In this document: one piece after another, positions 35,348 to 46,872 of the stretch
Numbering within the stretch: position 1 is the stretch's first letter
Layout: each line of letters starts with the position of its first letter
Assembly: GCA_025529335.1 (NCBI GenBank)
Contig: JAMYHX010000066.1
Location: 1-64,000, forward strand
Length of the DNA: 64,000 bases
Source: Rhizopus sp. PT2906
Lineage: Eukaryota; Mucoromycota; Mucoromycetes; Mucorales; Rhizopodaceae
Direction: 5' to 3'
Position numbers and translations under genes: made by a program
The notes under the pieces: model-generated
Seen by the model: the letters and a program-made list of their open reading frames with translations, nothing else
Database searches by the model: none
Told to the model about the DNA's origin: nothing

Positions 35348-36497
35348 ATGGTTTGTCAAAAGACTTTTACATTGTGAGTATAAGAAATAACTCTAGAGCA
35401 AATGTGATATACTCATACAAGATAAAGAAACAACGGCAATAAAATTCCTGCTGTCGGTTTAGGCACTTGGCAAGCTAGTGAAGAAAACGATAGTGTTTAC
35501 AAGGCCATCAAAACAGCTATTGCAGCTGGATATAGACATTTTGATACTGCTATGGCTGTGAGTACATATATCTATATATGCTTATTAAACAAAAGGGACT
35601 AATAATAACTAGTATGGAAATGAAAAAGAAGTAGGTCGAGGTATTCGAGATGGATTAAAAGAAAATGGGCTGGAGCGAAAAGATGTTTTTGTCACCACCA
35701 AACTGGCGCCTATCCAAGCTCGTCCTTCAATTGTTCCTAAGGCATTTGAAGAATCTCTTGCTAAGCTTGATATAGAGTACGTTGATCTTTATATGTTACA
35801 TTGGCCAGTTGCACTGAATCCTGAACCTGGTGTCATGATTCCTTTACGACCCGATGGTAGCCGAGATATTGATGAGCAGCTCAAAGGACGATTTGAAGAT
35901 ACCTGGGCAGCTATGGAGAAATTGCTGGAGACAGGCAAGGTGAAGAATCTCGGTGTAGCTAATTTCTCTATTCCCAACTTGGAACGTCTACTAAAGACAG
36001 CCAAAGTCGTGCCTGCTGTCAACCAAGTTGAACTTCATCGTAGGATATCTCCAAAAAATCAAATAGCAGCTTTTACTTATATTCTGTATAGCTTATTTAC
36101 CTCAGCACAAACTCTTGGATTACTGCAACTCAAAGGGCATTCATGTTAGTGCTTACTCTCCTTTGGGATCCAGTCAGTCCACTTTATTACAAGATCCTGT
36201 ACTGAACAAGATCGCTCAGGATCGTAACAAATCTGTCGCTCAGATCCTTCTTTCCTGGGGAGTGACTCGAAGTAGTGTGTTACCCAAAAGTGTCAATCCC
36301 GAGGTAAGTGACACATATGATTGTAAATCCTGGAGCTAATGATTGTTGTTTTACTGCAGCGTATCCAATCTAATATTGATCTTATTGAATTGAACGATGA
36401 AGAGATTCAGCAAATCAACGAAATTTCAAAGACAACGACAAAGAGATTCATTAGACCTGCATGGGGCGTACCTGTATTTGATGAAGATTTTGAATAA
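35348..36497 (+). CDS. Aldo-keto reductase
   Basis: Exon 1 35348-35373, exon 2 from 35428; later introns include 36040-36091, which joins VELH to PYLPQHKLLDYC. About 300 residues, the normal size. The (beta/alpha)8 signatures are GLGTWQA, RHFDTAMAYGNEKEVG (catalytic Asp and Tyr), VTTKLAP (catalytic Lys), YMLHWPV (catalytic His), LGVANFS, PAVNQVELH and the NADPH-binding PKSVNPERIQSN. All four catalytic residues are present. It reduces carbonyl compounds or sugars with NADPH; similar to glycerol dehydrogenase/GCY1-like enzymes. Convergent with the beta-helix gene; only 40 bp lie between stop codons. Confidence 0.93.
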
Positions 36498-36537
36498 AAA
36501 CAAGCGTTCATATTGAAAAAATAGTGTGTACTCTTTA

Positions 36538-38527
36538 TTAAGAGAAACAGGGAGTTTCGGGCGAGATCATGGGCACCGTATTATTCTTGAGAGTAAAGGC
36601 TCTCCAGAAACTAGGAACGGGCAAGTTGCGAAGTGCAGCAGGAATTTCATTATACAAGTCCTTGGTTATATGTTTGTGTACTCTCTGTAGATAGATCAAA
36701 GTGAGTTTACTGCGCAAGCTTATTTTTATTATTACCTTGGGTACTTTGCCGCCATTCTTCGTCGTACGGTCTTCTTCATACATCTGGCGCCAGAGTAAAG
36801 GAACGGTAGGATCGCGCGTGTAAGGATTGTATTCGAGCGGTTCAGTCACATAACAATTCTTGTTATCAACCAAGCCTTCCCTGGGATCCAAGTTACCCAA
36901 GCTAATCACATTAGGGTCTAAATCTTCGACTGCACCAAATTTGTTACTAGACACGACAATGTGCCAACCAAGAGGAGAGATAGCCACAGAGCTGTCCCAC
37001 ACAGGCTTTGGGCTCGTGTAATTGGCGCGAGCTGTGTAAAAATCATAAAATGTAATACCCTCATAGAGCCAACCACTCAAAGGCGCGGGTGGAGACATTT
37101 CGCTGCCAAGGAATCGATATAGGAAATTATTATGAACGATCATATTGCTGACTTGTAAGAAATCTGCATGGACAGCCGCATACATCATGACTCCTGTGTT
37201 GGCAAGATAATTAGAGATCACATATCCGTCTACCTATATTAAAGTTAGAAAGAATCACATCTTCTGATCACTTTAGGGGCACTTACAGCAGAGGTGAACC
37301 GAACGGCACCACCAAAGTCAGCAATCTGCCAGCCAGCAATAAAGTTTTGGTAAATGTAGGTTTGATTAGAGCCTACAATACTGATACCGTGATCTTGGTG
37401 AATCTGTCTTGTATCAGGGAATGTTGCGTTCTGAGTGAAGAGTTTATATCAATTTAAATTTTTACCAATTAACCAATTTTTCATTACCAGAATGTTCTCT
37501 CGAATTGTGATATCATTTGTAGAGTACAGTTGGACACCTGAAGCAAGAAAGCCTTGTTCGTCAGGTATGTCCCGGTTAAGACAGTTGTACATGTATCGCA
37601 AGTTGTTATAGGATCGTTTTAAAGAAGGATTAATGACGGGTTCCAATTCATCAATGTTACGAAGGTCAATGCTATCTGTCAGTTAGTACATTTGTAAGTT
37701 CAGAAATTCTATTCTTACCCAAAGATATTGTTCGAAACTACACTTTCCTTTTGAGTCTGGAACAAAATGCCAGTATCTAGAATAAATCATATCTTGAGTC
37801 ATTTTAAAAAATAAAAAAAGGCAACATACTAGTTGTGTTGTAAGAAGGATATCTCTCCGTGGCAGCATGTAATTCATCACGAAGGAAAATATTACCATCT
37901 AGAGCAAACAGGAGTGTTATTTACACATAGTGATTAGCTTGATGTATATATTACCAATGTAGAGCTTATTGCTCTGTTTAGCCAGAATTGATCCACGACC
38001 TCCGTTGAAAAAGACATTGCTGTAGATAGCCACCTCATCCTCATTTTGTTGGTTGTTGACTTCAATGTGAACATTTTCAAGCACAAGGTCTTGAATGGAC
38101 CAGTTCTTATTCTTTGAATCGACTGTTGAAATGAGACATAAGAAACACGCATATTTTTTTTAGTCTTAAAAGTGTACCTTCAATGGTTGCTGGCGCATTC
38201 TTGTCTTTTACTGTAATGATAGTAGGATATTGTTGACTGCCCTTCAGAGAAACACCTTCTTTCAATAGAATTGGTTTATCAGAACGAATAGAATAAACAC
38301 CTGGATCAAGATAGACAACAGGGTTTCTATGACATGTGTTGGTCCGTTGCCACTTTAATATAAATTATGCTGTGTTACCGCAAACGATTTGCCTCATTGA
38401 TCAGATCCTGCAATCTGTCAGAATAATCCCAAGTAGTATCGTATTGATTTATATTGGCACACCATTTAGCTGAGACAATGGTTGCCCACAAGATTACAGA
38501 AACAATAGAACTGGTAAGTAATTTCAT
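36538..38527 (-). CDS. Secreted parallel beta-helix (pectate-lyase fold) protein
   Basis: Starts MKLLTSSIVSVILWATIVSA at 38527 with a clear signal peptide. About nine exons. The body has the look of a pectin-lyase-fold repeat protein: NPVVYLDPGVYSI, VSLKGSQQYPTII, LVLENVHIEV, VAIYSNVFFNGG, GNIFLRDELH, ESVVSNNIFG, GVQLYSTNDITIRENIL, GISIVGSNQTYIYQNFIAGW, MIVHNNFLYRF. A 150-residue C-terminal region follows (WHIVVSSNKFG, VPLLWRQMYEED). Probably a polysaccharide-acting or cell-wall protein, but no catalytic signature is recognised. Divergent from the small PPxY gene (195 bp between starts). Confidence 0.8.
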
Positions 38528-38722
38528 TTTTTTTTTTAAAAAAAAGGAACCTGGTTTCAATGCTTATTCATAGCCTTCTTTTCTTTTATACTCTGTCTTA
38601 AAAATGTGCTGGAACTGGCGGGAATTAAAATAAAGTTTTTTTTTTCTTGTGAAGCTTTTTTTTGTGTTTCTCTTCCTCTTTTCTCTCTCTCTCTCTTTTT
38701 TTTCTTCAATGATTGATTGTGA

Positions 38723-39013
38723 ATGTCTAATACAACCTATCTGATACCCAAAGATCTTCCGCCTTCGTATGACTCACTTTATCAGTCCACTCCTTCATGC
38801 TCACAGGCCAGTTACTATCATGATTCAGCGATAAGACGATTCTTTCGTAAACATGGGCCATTTTTACAAAAGTTTACTGCAGCCGTTTTTGTAGCAGCTA
38901 CTGTTTCGGCAACTGTCATGCTTTTGTTATGGCAATTACAAAATTTGACAACCTCACCTCCACCCAATAATGATGATCCTTGGTTTGATCCTTACCAAGA
39001 AGAAGAGTATTGA
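38723..39013 (+). CDS. Small single-span membrane protein with PPSY motif
   Basis: Single exon, 96 residues. Hydrophilic N-terminus with LPPSYDSLY (PPxY at residues 13-16), basic RRFFRKHG, one transmembrane span at about residues 52-73 (FTAAVFVAATVSATVMLLLW), then a short acidic outer tail (DDPWFDPYQEEEY). No signal peptide, so type II-like or tail region outside. PPxY binds WW domains of Rsp5/Nedd4 ubiquitin ligases, so an Rsp5 adaptor role is a fair guess, not shown. Lies 123 bp upstream of Ku70. Confidence 0.6.
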   Translation: MSNTTYLIPKDLPPSYDSLYQSTPSCSQASYYHDSAIRRFFRKHGPFLQKFTAAVFVAATVSATVMLLLWQLQNLTTSPPPNNDDPWFDPYQEEEY

Positions 39014-39136
39014 TATTGTATAATGTGTGTTTGTAAATAATGTATTCATAAAGTAAAATAAAAAGCTCGGGTGACTTTCTCTTGGTTTTTTTTTTCTTTT
39101 TCCTGCAGACAAATACAAAAAAAAAAAAGATAAATA

Positions 39137-39759
39137 ATGAATGAAGCAAGTCAATCACTATTTCCTGAAGAAGAAGAGGAAGAACAACAAGAGATTGTAG
39201 AAGTAGAATAAAGAATTGCAATGCGTGATCAAGACAACTTATTGTTTATAGTACAACTATAAAGAGAGTATAGTATTTGCTATTGATTGTCATCCCACCA
39301 TGTTTGAACAAGACATGGAAGGAATTGCCCCGATCCAGACCGTGTTTGATCAAATAAAGCGTATTATGCTCTATAAAGTATTGGCCTATCCTGCTGACCA
39401 AGTGGGTATTATATTATTCAACACAGTACGTCTTTCCCTGGTAGCGTGTTGATAAAATATCTCATCGCGCTCTTTTTGTGTAGGAAGAGAAACAGAACTC
39501 AGCAAACAATGAACACATTTATGTATTGCAGAGTTTGGATATACCGGATGCTTCAATAATAAAGGAGATGGATAAATATATCGAAAGTAAGTCAATATAA
39601 AAAGTGACAACAATAAGTGTAGCTAATATCAATAAGATATATCATTATTACGAGATAACTATGGTAGCAGTAAGATAGAATGCTCACTGGGTGATCTCTT
39701 TTGGGTTTGTTCAGATGTATTCTTTGGAAGGTAATGTGCTTAAATTGATATAATGAGTG

Positions 39760-39794
<35 letters not shown>

Positions 39795-41676
39795 CTAGTG
39801 CACCCAAATATGCTTCCAAGCGAATGATGCTCATAACCAATAATGATAATCCTACACAGCACAAGCCAACATCGATTCAACGAGCCAGGGTAAAGTAAAA
39901 AAGTAAAGAGTACATATGACTCAATACGTCTTTAGGACCTCTTGGCGATTGGAATAGATATTGAACTATTTTTCTTTAACAAAAGAGATGCTCTATTTGA
40001 TCCAAATTTATTTTATACAGAAATTGTTAAAGACTCTGTGCATAGATTAGAACATTTGGAGACTGTTGTGAAATCAAAGCAAGCTAAGGGTCGATCCGAG
40101 TTTCGTATTCCTTTCCGAATCAATGAGGATCTTTGTATAGGAGTAAAAGGGTACAACATGATTATCGAACAGAAAGTCAGCCCACACAAATATTTCTATA
40201 CGAGTGGGGAACAAGTAAAAGAAGCGAGTACTATCACGCGCTGGAAATGTGTCGACACAGACCAATATTTAACAAAAATGGATATAAAGCGTGCTTATGA
40301 TTATGGAGGAGAAAAGATTGTGTTTACGAGTAAAGAGATAGAAGAGATAATCAACTTTAAAGAACCAGGTGTGTGTTGCCATAGTGTGTTCTGATAGGAG
40401 ACTAACAAATGTTATTAGGTCTGCTGTTATTAGGGTTTAAAAGTCTAAAAGAACTAGAACCACATTATCAAGTAACGCATCCTTATTTTATTTATCCCGA
40501 TGAATCCGTAAGTTCCGAGATATTCCACGATATACGATAATTACTCAATTTTCTCCCTTAATTAGCAATATGAAGGCAGCACGAAGCTATTCTTTCACCT
40601 TTTGGATGGAATGATCAAAAGAAGCAAGATTGCCATTTGTTCCTTTATGAGAAGAAAAAATGTCGCTCCCAAGCTAGTTGCTCTAGTTCCTCAGGTAACT
40701 TGAAACAAATGTTTACTGTGATTATATAAACAACCCTTATTTTAGGCGGAACGTAAAGATAAAGAAGGAAATCAAATTGAACCCCCTGGATTACAAATCG
40801 TTACTTTGCCATATGCCGATGAGATACGACCTATTCCATTCTCATCCACCCCAAAGGGTAATTATATTAGTGAATGATAGATAACGATGACTCACTTGAT
40901 ATGTATATTTAGCTGATACAAGTAGCATTGAAGCATTTAAGGAACTTGTCAATAAATTTACCAACAAGGGATATAATCCAAAGCATTATGAGAATCCACG
41001 CAAGTATTTATATTTATTGATATATATTGAAATTATAACCCTTTTTCTGTAGATCTCCGAAACCACTACAACATGATTCAAGCTATTGCACTTGAATTAG
41101 AAAGTAAACCTCAATCAGATCAGTTATTGCCTAATTATGAATACATTGATCAGGTAAAATGAACTAAGCATAATAAATGATGTACTTATGATTATCCATA
41201 GGAAATGGCACAGGATATAGAAACAGCCAAGCAACTTGTTGGTCTAGATACCATTACAGAACACGACATCATGTCTGCTGGTCAATCAGTAGGCCAAAAG
41301 CGGAAGGTAAACAAACCAGTGGAGATAAAAAGATAAAAAAAATTTTTTTGGTTAATGATTAGCACATTTTTAGATAGATCAAAGTGTCAAAACTCAACAG
41401 AGCAGCAGTAGTAGTTTGGATGATACATTTGATAAAAGACTAAAATTAGACCAAGATGCGGACACTATAACAGTCCTTTGGAATAACAATAAACTTCAAA
41501 AGGTAATCATACAATAGAAATAAAAAAAAAAGGCTCATATGTTTTTTTTTTAGGCTTCAAATGCTTCACTCAAGGAATTTCTTAAAGATAATGGAATTCA
41601 ACCGAAAAGACTTAAAGCAGACTTGGTTGCACAAGTCGATGAATTATTGCATGCAAAATTCAATATTAGGGACTGA
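39137..41676 (+). CDS. KU70: Ku70, DNA-end-binding subunit with C-terminal SAP domain
   Basis: Starts MNEASQSLFPEEEEEEQQ; a 49-bp intron (39203-39251) joins IVE to YNYKESIVFAIDCHPTMF, the Ku70 vWA start. Family marks continue with SLGDLFWVCSDVFFG, RMMLITNNDNP, IGIDIELFFF, FRINEDLCIGVKGY, GLLLLGFKSLKEL, HPYFIYPDES, KIAICSFMRRKNVAPKLVALVPQ (quoted in part) and GLQIVTLPYADEIR. It ends with a SAP DNA-binding motif (LKEFLKDNGIQPKRLKADLVAQV in part). About 12 exons. With Ku80 it binds double-strand ends, starts non-homologous end joining and protects telomeres. The order vWA, beta-barrel, C-terminal arm and SAP is complete. Confidence 0.95.
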
Positions 41677-41791
41677 GCGTAATTTCTGCTTCTATCGATA
41701 AACTTTTTCGGAAAATTATATAAAAATAAAAAGAATACGGAACTTAAAATTAGATAACAATCTATAACATTGATCCGAATGTTCGAGCGAC

Positions 41792-41800
41792 TATATATAA
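41792..41800 (+). promoter_or_regulatory. TATA-like element of the arrestin gene
   Basis: TATATATAA followed by AAGGG, about 75 bp upstream of the arrestin ATG at 41873, then a T-rich leader. Confidence 0.45.
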
Positions 41801-41872
41801 AAGGGAAGCAAATAGCATAAATCAATTAAAAAAAATTTTTTTTTTTCGTTTTTCTATTTTCTACATTATTGA

Positions 41873-43453
41873 ATGCCGCATTTAAAGACGACACATAAAG
41901 AAGATGCAACTATTCTATTTGACCTCGACCCTTCATTCACTGGGATTATGCGTGGCGTAGCCAATGATGAATCAGAAGGTTGTTCTGTCATTGGAAACTG
42001 TATAGTTCAAGTTCATAAACCAGTAAAGATTAGAAGATTCATTGTTTGGTTAGAGGGTCGTTGTAAAGTCAATATCAAGGGCACTGGTTATAGTGTCTCT
42101 AATACAGAAGGAACAGAAAGCAGAACACTCTATTCAAAAGATATTCACTTTATGGGTGATGACGGCTTAGTACACACCTTAATGCCTGGTCAATACGCCT
42201 ACCCTTTCCGATTCGATCTTCCAGCCAATTTACCTGCCAGCTTTCGTGGTAAGCGAGGTTACATTCGATACAGACTACAAGCCGCCATCCATCGCCCCAA
42301 CATGTTTTCAAGTGACATTCAAGCATCAAGAGATATCCCTATCAAACGCTGTTTACTCAATGATCACACTAATATGGCAGATCTTCGAGAAACCTACGAG
42401 GGCAAACAACATACCAACAAACTACGCTACTCAGCGACTGCGCCTAGCATTGCTTATCGTGAAGGTGGTCTGATCCGACTCAACATTGAAATGCAGCTTC
42501 AGAGACCAGAAACACAGTCTATACGAACAGTGACGTGCGCATTACGCGAACGTATCCAGTACCGAACCACAGATAGCAATGCCAACACAGTACTCAGCAA
42601 GACAGACAACCTCTTTCCTTTGGGCTACAGCACGTTCTATCCAAGTCAAGCCCCTGACTATGATCCCAAGGCAAAGGCAGACTATAACGCCCTCTTTCGT
42701 CTCTGCCCTCGTGTCAGTGCCGATTTGAACAGTCGATTGATGAAAGTGACTCATGCGCTTGTAGTCAACATCATGCTTGACGACTCACAGCCTGATGATC
42801 AAGAGGAAGAATCTGCTTATGAAACAGAAGCAACTGATACCGAATGGACCGCTTTCTCTGAAGACGAACGACATGTCGACACCAAACACAGTAGTCCATC
42901 CTCCACTCCTCCTGGCTCTACTCCTGGTTCACCCATTCTCAGTCGTTCCTCCTCTGCTTCCTCGCTTGTCTCTATTTTTGCCATGGGTCGTTCTCATTCC
43001 AATGGCTACACAAGTGGTGGCGAAGAACTGGCGACGATTCCAGCTATCAAAAGCCATCGAAAGAAATCTTCCAAGAAACACAAGGATTCGCATGGTTCTC
43101 ACTTGACTCTTTGCACTCTCGAGGTACCTCTCGTCGTTACATCTCGTGAACACTTGTGGAATGAGAAGCCCAACCCTCCTGCTTACGATGAGGCCCAGGA
43201 GCCACCAAGCTATGATACTGCTCTTGATGATCTTCCTCGTGCACCTACTTATCCAACAGATGATTCTGGTAGTGCCAACAGCAGTGCTCGATCAAGTCAA
43301 GAGGAAATTCGTGATCATGATCATCACGAAGGCAGTAGTAGTAGTAGTACTCGACCATCGCTTGTGTCTCGATCTTCTTTTATGGAAGCAAGACATGCTG
43401 CTGCCAAGGTTCTTTCGGCTGTTTCATCCAAAGTACCTCGCTCTCATTTATAA
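41873..43453 (+). CDS. Alpha-arrestin (ART-like ubiquitin-ligase adaptor)
   Basis: Single exon, 526 residues. N-terminal arrestin fold (IVQVHKPVKIRRFIVWLEGR, LMPGQYAYPFRFDLPANLP, SFRGKRGYIRYRLQAAIHRP in part), then a C-terminal arrestin fold interrupted by a disordered, acidic and Ser-rich insert (residues ~300-400). A final strand (LTLCTLEVPLVVTS) is followed by a tail with two PPxY motifs: PPAY at 435-438 and PPSY at 444-447. Such proteins recruit Rsp5 to plasma-membrane transporters for endocytosis. The intronless structure contrasts with its intron-rich neighbours. Confidence 0.92.
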   Translation: MPHLKTTHKEDATILFDLDPSFTGIMRGVANDESEGCSVIGNCIVQVHKPVKIRRFIVWLEGRCKVNIKGTGYSVSNTEGTESRTLYSKDIHFMGDDGLVHTLMPGQYAYPFRFDLPANLPASFRGKRGYIRYRLQAAIHRPNMFSSDIQASRDIPIKRCLLNDHTNMADLRETYEGKQHTNKLRYSATAPSIAYREGGLIRLNIEMQLQRPETQSIRTVTCALRERIQYRTTDSNANTVLSKTDNLFPLGYSTFYPSQAPDYDPKAKADYNALFRLCPRVSADLNSRLMKVTHALVVNIMLDDSQPDDQEEESAYETEATDTEWTAFSEDERHVDTKHSSPSSTPPGSTPGSPILSRSSSASSLVSIFAMGRSHSNGYTSGGEELATIPAIKSHRKKSSKKHKDSHGSHLTLCTLEVPLVVTSREHLWNEKPNPPAYDEAQEPPSYDTALDDLPRAPTYPTDDSGSANSSARSSQEEIRDHDHHEGSSSSSTRPSLVSRSSFMEARHAAAKVLSAVSSKVPRSHL

Positions 43454-43611
43454 GGCATATCATATACATATAGACTCTGTTTGTTTTCATACATTATTGT
43501 AAATATCATTCACATTCATAATAATATACATTTTATATATATACATTTGATAATACAACTCTCTTTATTACTATTATTATTATTATTATATCCCTCTTTC
43601 TAATAAACAAT

Positions 43612-45929
43612 TTAATATTGTTCCAAGCTAAACGCTAATACTTCACTCTTGGCTCTTCCCTCTCCAAATCCATGTACTGGAATCCAAGCATGTTCTGCTT
43701 GCTTACCGTTGACCTTGCAGACGGGTGGTACAAACGATCGACTTGTATGCAGATACTTTCCTAATGCAAAATAGACTTTGTGACGTCTGGAATTTTCCAA
43801 TCTAAAGCTAATCTTGATGTCATCCTTTCCTTCTTTTTTAAACGTTTCTAATTCAGCGCCTGGCACAATATGAGCCGTAGTGCCTAACAACAAGAGACTG
43901 TCACTTTCTGGAGGGATATGGAGGAACGTCTTGGTCTCGTGGATCTTAAGTTTGACCTCTGACGAAGGATGATAAAAGATGGGTTCACTATAGTCTGAAT
44001 AGGCTGTGTGCATCTCACTTGAGGTAGCAAACAAGAGGTGAGTGTCTTTGGAAGATTCTGGTAAATAAATCACTTGTTCCTCCTCGGTTAGGTTACTATA
44101 TGTTGTATACTGATTGACCACAGATCCGTTCTGGACCGAGTACTGGACCATAAAACAGTCTTTTCTAAACTCGAGCACTCTCTTGACCTGTGCTATCACT
44201 TTGGGAAACGTTGCTGCATAAAGCAAGTGTTCATCCTGACCGTACAGTGCTACATTGTCGGAGCTAAAGACAAGAGCACCAAGGATGTTGTTAAGTACAC
44301 AGAGAGTATATCGTTCGCTGGGTGTCAGTTTGTTGTTTTGGTTACGGATAATCATGACATCTGGATCATTGCCGAACATTCTATCAGACATGGACCATCG
44401 GCTGAGCGTTGAAACAAGCGAATTGGCTGTTGATACGCGTTCTCGAACGTGAAGTAACTTTAGCTTGCTATCTATACACATTTATTTTTAGTAACAATTT
44501 AAGAGATAATAATAGCAACATTACCTTCCCACCAAGGAGCAACATCAGAACCGATACGACAATAGTCTACTTTTCTAAATGCACAGGCTAAGGGGACACC
44601 ACAGCCAAGGACAAGCTTGTCTGGGCCAACAAGATCTCGGATCAAGTCCATAGCTTCCCACATGATCTGACCTCTCGACTTTCCACAGCGAGGAATCATG
44701 GCAGCAGCAAAACAGAAATCAAGCTTGAGCATGTCAAATCCCCAATCGTGCAAGACGGTATCAAAGACTTCTTTTAGATATTGACGCGCTCCAGGATGAT
44801 ACATATCCAGTGCATAAAATCCGCCCCAGTTAGGTCCAGCCACGACAGGCTTCTTTGATTCAGGATCGATGATGAGCCAGTCTGGATGTTCTTGAGCCAG
44901 ACGACTGTTAAACCCAACTGCGTAAGGAGCTAACCAGAGTCCTGCCTTAAATCCAGCATTCTTGATCTTACTGGCCACAGCCTTCATGCCGCTTGGAAAC
45001 TTTTCGTTAATTGACAGCCAGTCACCAATCGCAGTCTGAAATCCATCATCAATTTGGAAAATGTCGATTGGATATTGAAATTGCTTGAGGGCCTCCACGT
45101 TTTCATTAATCACTAGCTCGCTCACGTCTCCATAATAGTTGTACCAGGACGTCCAGCCGTTCACGTGACGCTTCATGCTATTACCTCGGATACATCTGCG
45201 GTCAGGGTAAAACTCTGCATAATCGTCCCAGATGGCTGCCTCTGCATCTAATCCTTGTGCCATAAAGATGCGTACAAGTTCAATTTCTTCGTCCTTGTCA
45301 AGTCGCATTCCGGACACGTCCTTGTAGATGCTGAAAGAATTGCTATTAAAGTCACCGATGAAGTAAGTATAGCCGTACTGTTCGGACACGGATCCAAAAA
45401 AGGAAAAAACGTTCTTCATGTCTCGAAAGTGAGTGTAACTACTTGAGTGAATGACGCCCCTTTCGCCAGAATGTTGAAATATATCATAATCACTATGAGC
45501 AATAGTCAGTATATAAAGCACTACGTGTATGTGTATATATTGATTTTACCCTTGAAGGTTCAGTTGTGTGTACCAGGCAATAGAGGATCGAATAGGGTTA
45601 ATCTTGTCATTCTTTGTCATTTCTCTTGCTTGACTCCAGCTTTGAAAACCATTTGCCAACATGCGTTGGTCTTGCAAGTCAGTCATAAATGTTGCTTTGA
45701 ATTGAGCAAGTTCAATAGGTTTTTTCGCTTTGACGCTAAATGACAGTATATAACCGCCTTTATTATTGGTATGAGGAAGGGTCTTTAACGTGACTTGAGC
45801 AGCATCAGTCGAAAACGTGCCACCAGGCTGGATAAGTTCGTTTTTATACTTGACAAGTTTCTTGTCTAGCTTATAATAAAAGCAAAGCTGTGCTTTAGAG
45901 TTTTGAAATGAGGTTGGAGAAAGGTTCAT
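43612..45929 (-). CDS. Alpha-galactosidase-like enzyme, GH36
   Basis: Three exons; start MNLSPTSFQNS at 45929, stop at 43612; about 720 residues. No signal peptide, so probably intracellular. The N-terminal beta-domain contains NGFQSWSQ. The (beta/alpha)8 domain has GWTSWYNYYGDVSE, FQIDDGFQTAIGDW, GLWLAPYAV, DMLKLDFCFAAAM (nucleophile Asp) and YCRIGSDVAPWWE (acid/base Asp). A C-terminal beta-domain ends SLEQY. It is expected to release alpha-galactose from oligosaccharides such as melibiose or raffinose. Tandem with Surf4 (74 bp between) and convergent with the arrestin gene. Confidence 0.9.
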
Positions 45930-46003
45930 GAGAGAAAAAAGAAGGTAGTAAAATCATTGAAACCCAGGAGTGAGCTAAAATAAATAGATATGCGCTTTAT
46001 TTC

Positions 46004-46872
46004 TCAAATTTCCTTTTTTCTTTTTCCGTCATAACTGAGTCTACCAGGTCCAACAGAGAGAAGAGAGAGTAAGCCTCCGGTGATACTGAGACATTGAAAG
46101 AAATCATATTTGAGAAATTCTCTTTGATGGGATCTATGTGCTGAAGACCACCAGTTGTTGATAAGGAGATTGATGATACAGAGCAAGGCAACCAACAATG
46201 TGGCTGACCATCTGGCTTGAAATCCGATAATTATCATGGCGCATGCAGCCAGTCCGACAAATAGGATAACTCTGCGTAACATACTCCATTCACCATTGAG
46301 AATAAAGCCAAGACATAGAAAGACAAGAAGGATACGACCGGCGAGTTGATGATATTTGTGTTTATCTATAGGTGACAGTTGAGGAAGAGAAGCAAACATT
46401 AAGTTTCGTGACTTTTTTTGATTCAAGGACTCTGTCATGCATAACAATAGACCACCTGTTACTGATAGAGTTCGTAACAAAACCATCTGATTTATGGTCA
46501 ATAGTTCATATTCATCATACACATCATACGTTTTTACCACATCATTTAATAATCCAAATACTAATGCTTGACATAAACTTAAAGTCACTAATATCGCAGT
46601 TGATAATCCAATTCGATTCTTTAATACTACACATGTTGCAAATATTGTCATGCACTAGCAGATAAAGGTTAAACAAAGTAGGCATGTGTGTATATATAGG
46701 AAACACATACAGATAAATTGACGGCTAAAAATGTAAATGTTACAATCTTGGGGATATGTCGAACTCTTTGAAGATAAAATGCTTGATCTTCCCACTGCCA
46801 GAATGTTCGTAAAGCATCTTCATAGAATGTTCCAACAATCAATAATCTACTTAGGATAGGCAAGTATTTCAT
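46004..46872 (-). CDS. Surf4/Erv29-type ER cargo receptor
   Basis: Two exons; start chosen at MKYLPILSRLLIVGTFYEDA (46872), which fits family N-termini; an upstream in-frame codon at 46908 is possible. About 270 residues with seven or so spans. Markers are LPILSRLLIVGTFYEDALR, GGLLLCM, GRILLVFLCLGFI, SSAHRSHQREFLKYDFFQ and SITGGLLSLLSVGPGRLSYD. The C-terminus is KRKKEI; KKEI is a canonical KKxx signal for COPI retrieval to the ER. The protein cycles between ER and Golgi and packages soluble secretory cargo into COPII vesicles. Confidence 0.95.

Noticed and set aside
39715..39730. Apparent 16-nt microexon in Ku70 (ATGTATTCTTTGGAAG)
   Set aside because: Reading further upstream in the same frame gives NYGSSKIECSLGDLFWVCSDVFFG, matching the Ku70 vWA region. 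The exon is therefore a normal one of about 77 nt starting near 39654.
39764..39792. TA-dinucleotide tract in a Ku70 intron; similar tract at 53491-53518 in an ALG11 intron
   Set aside because: Ordinary microsatellites within introns; no sign of function.
42777..43106. Plus-strand alternative frame within the arrestin gene
   Set aside because: It overlaps the Ser/acidic insert of arrestin; the low-complexity composition explains the open frame.
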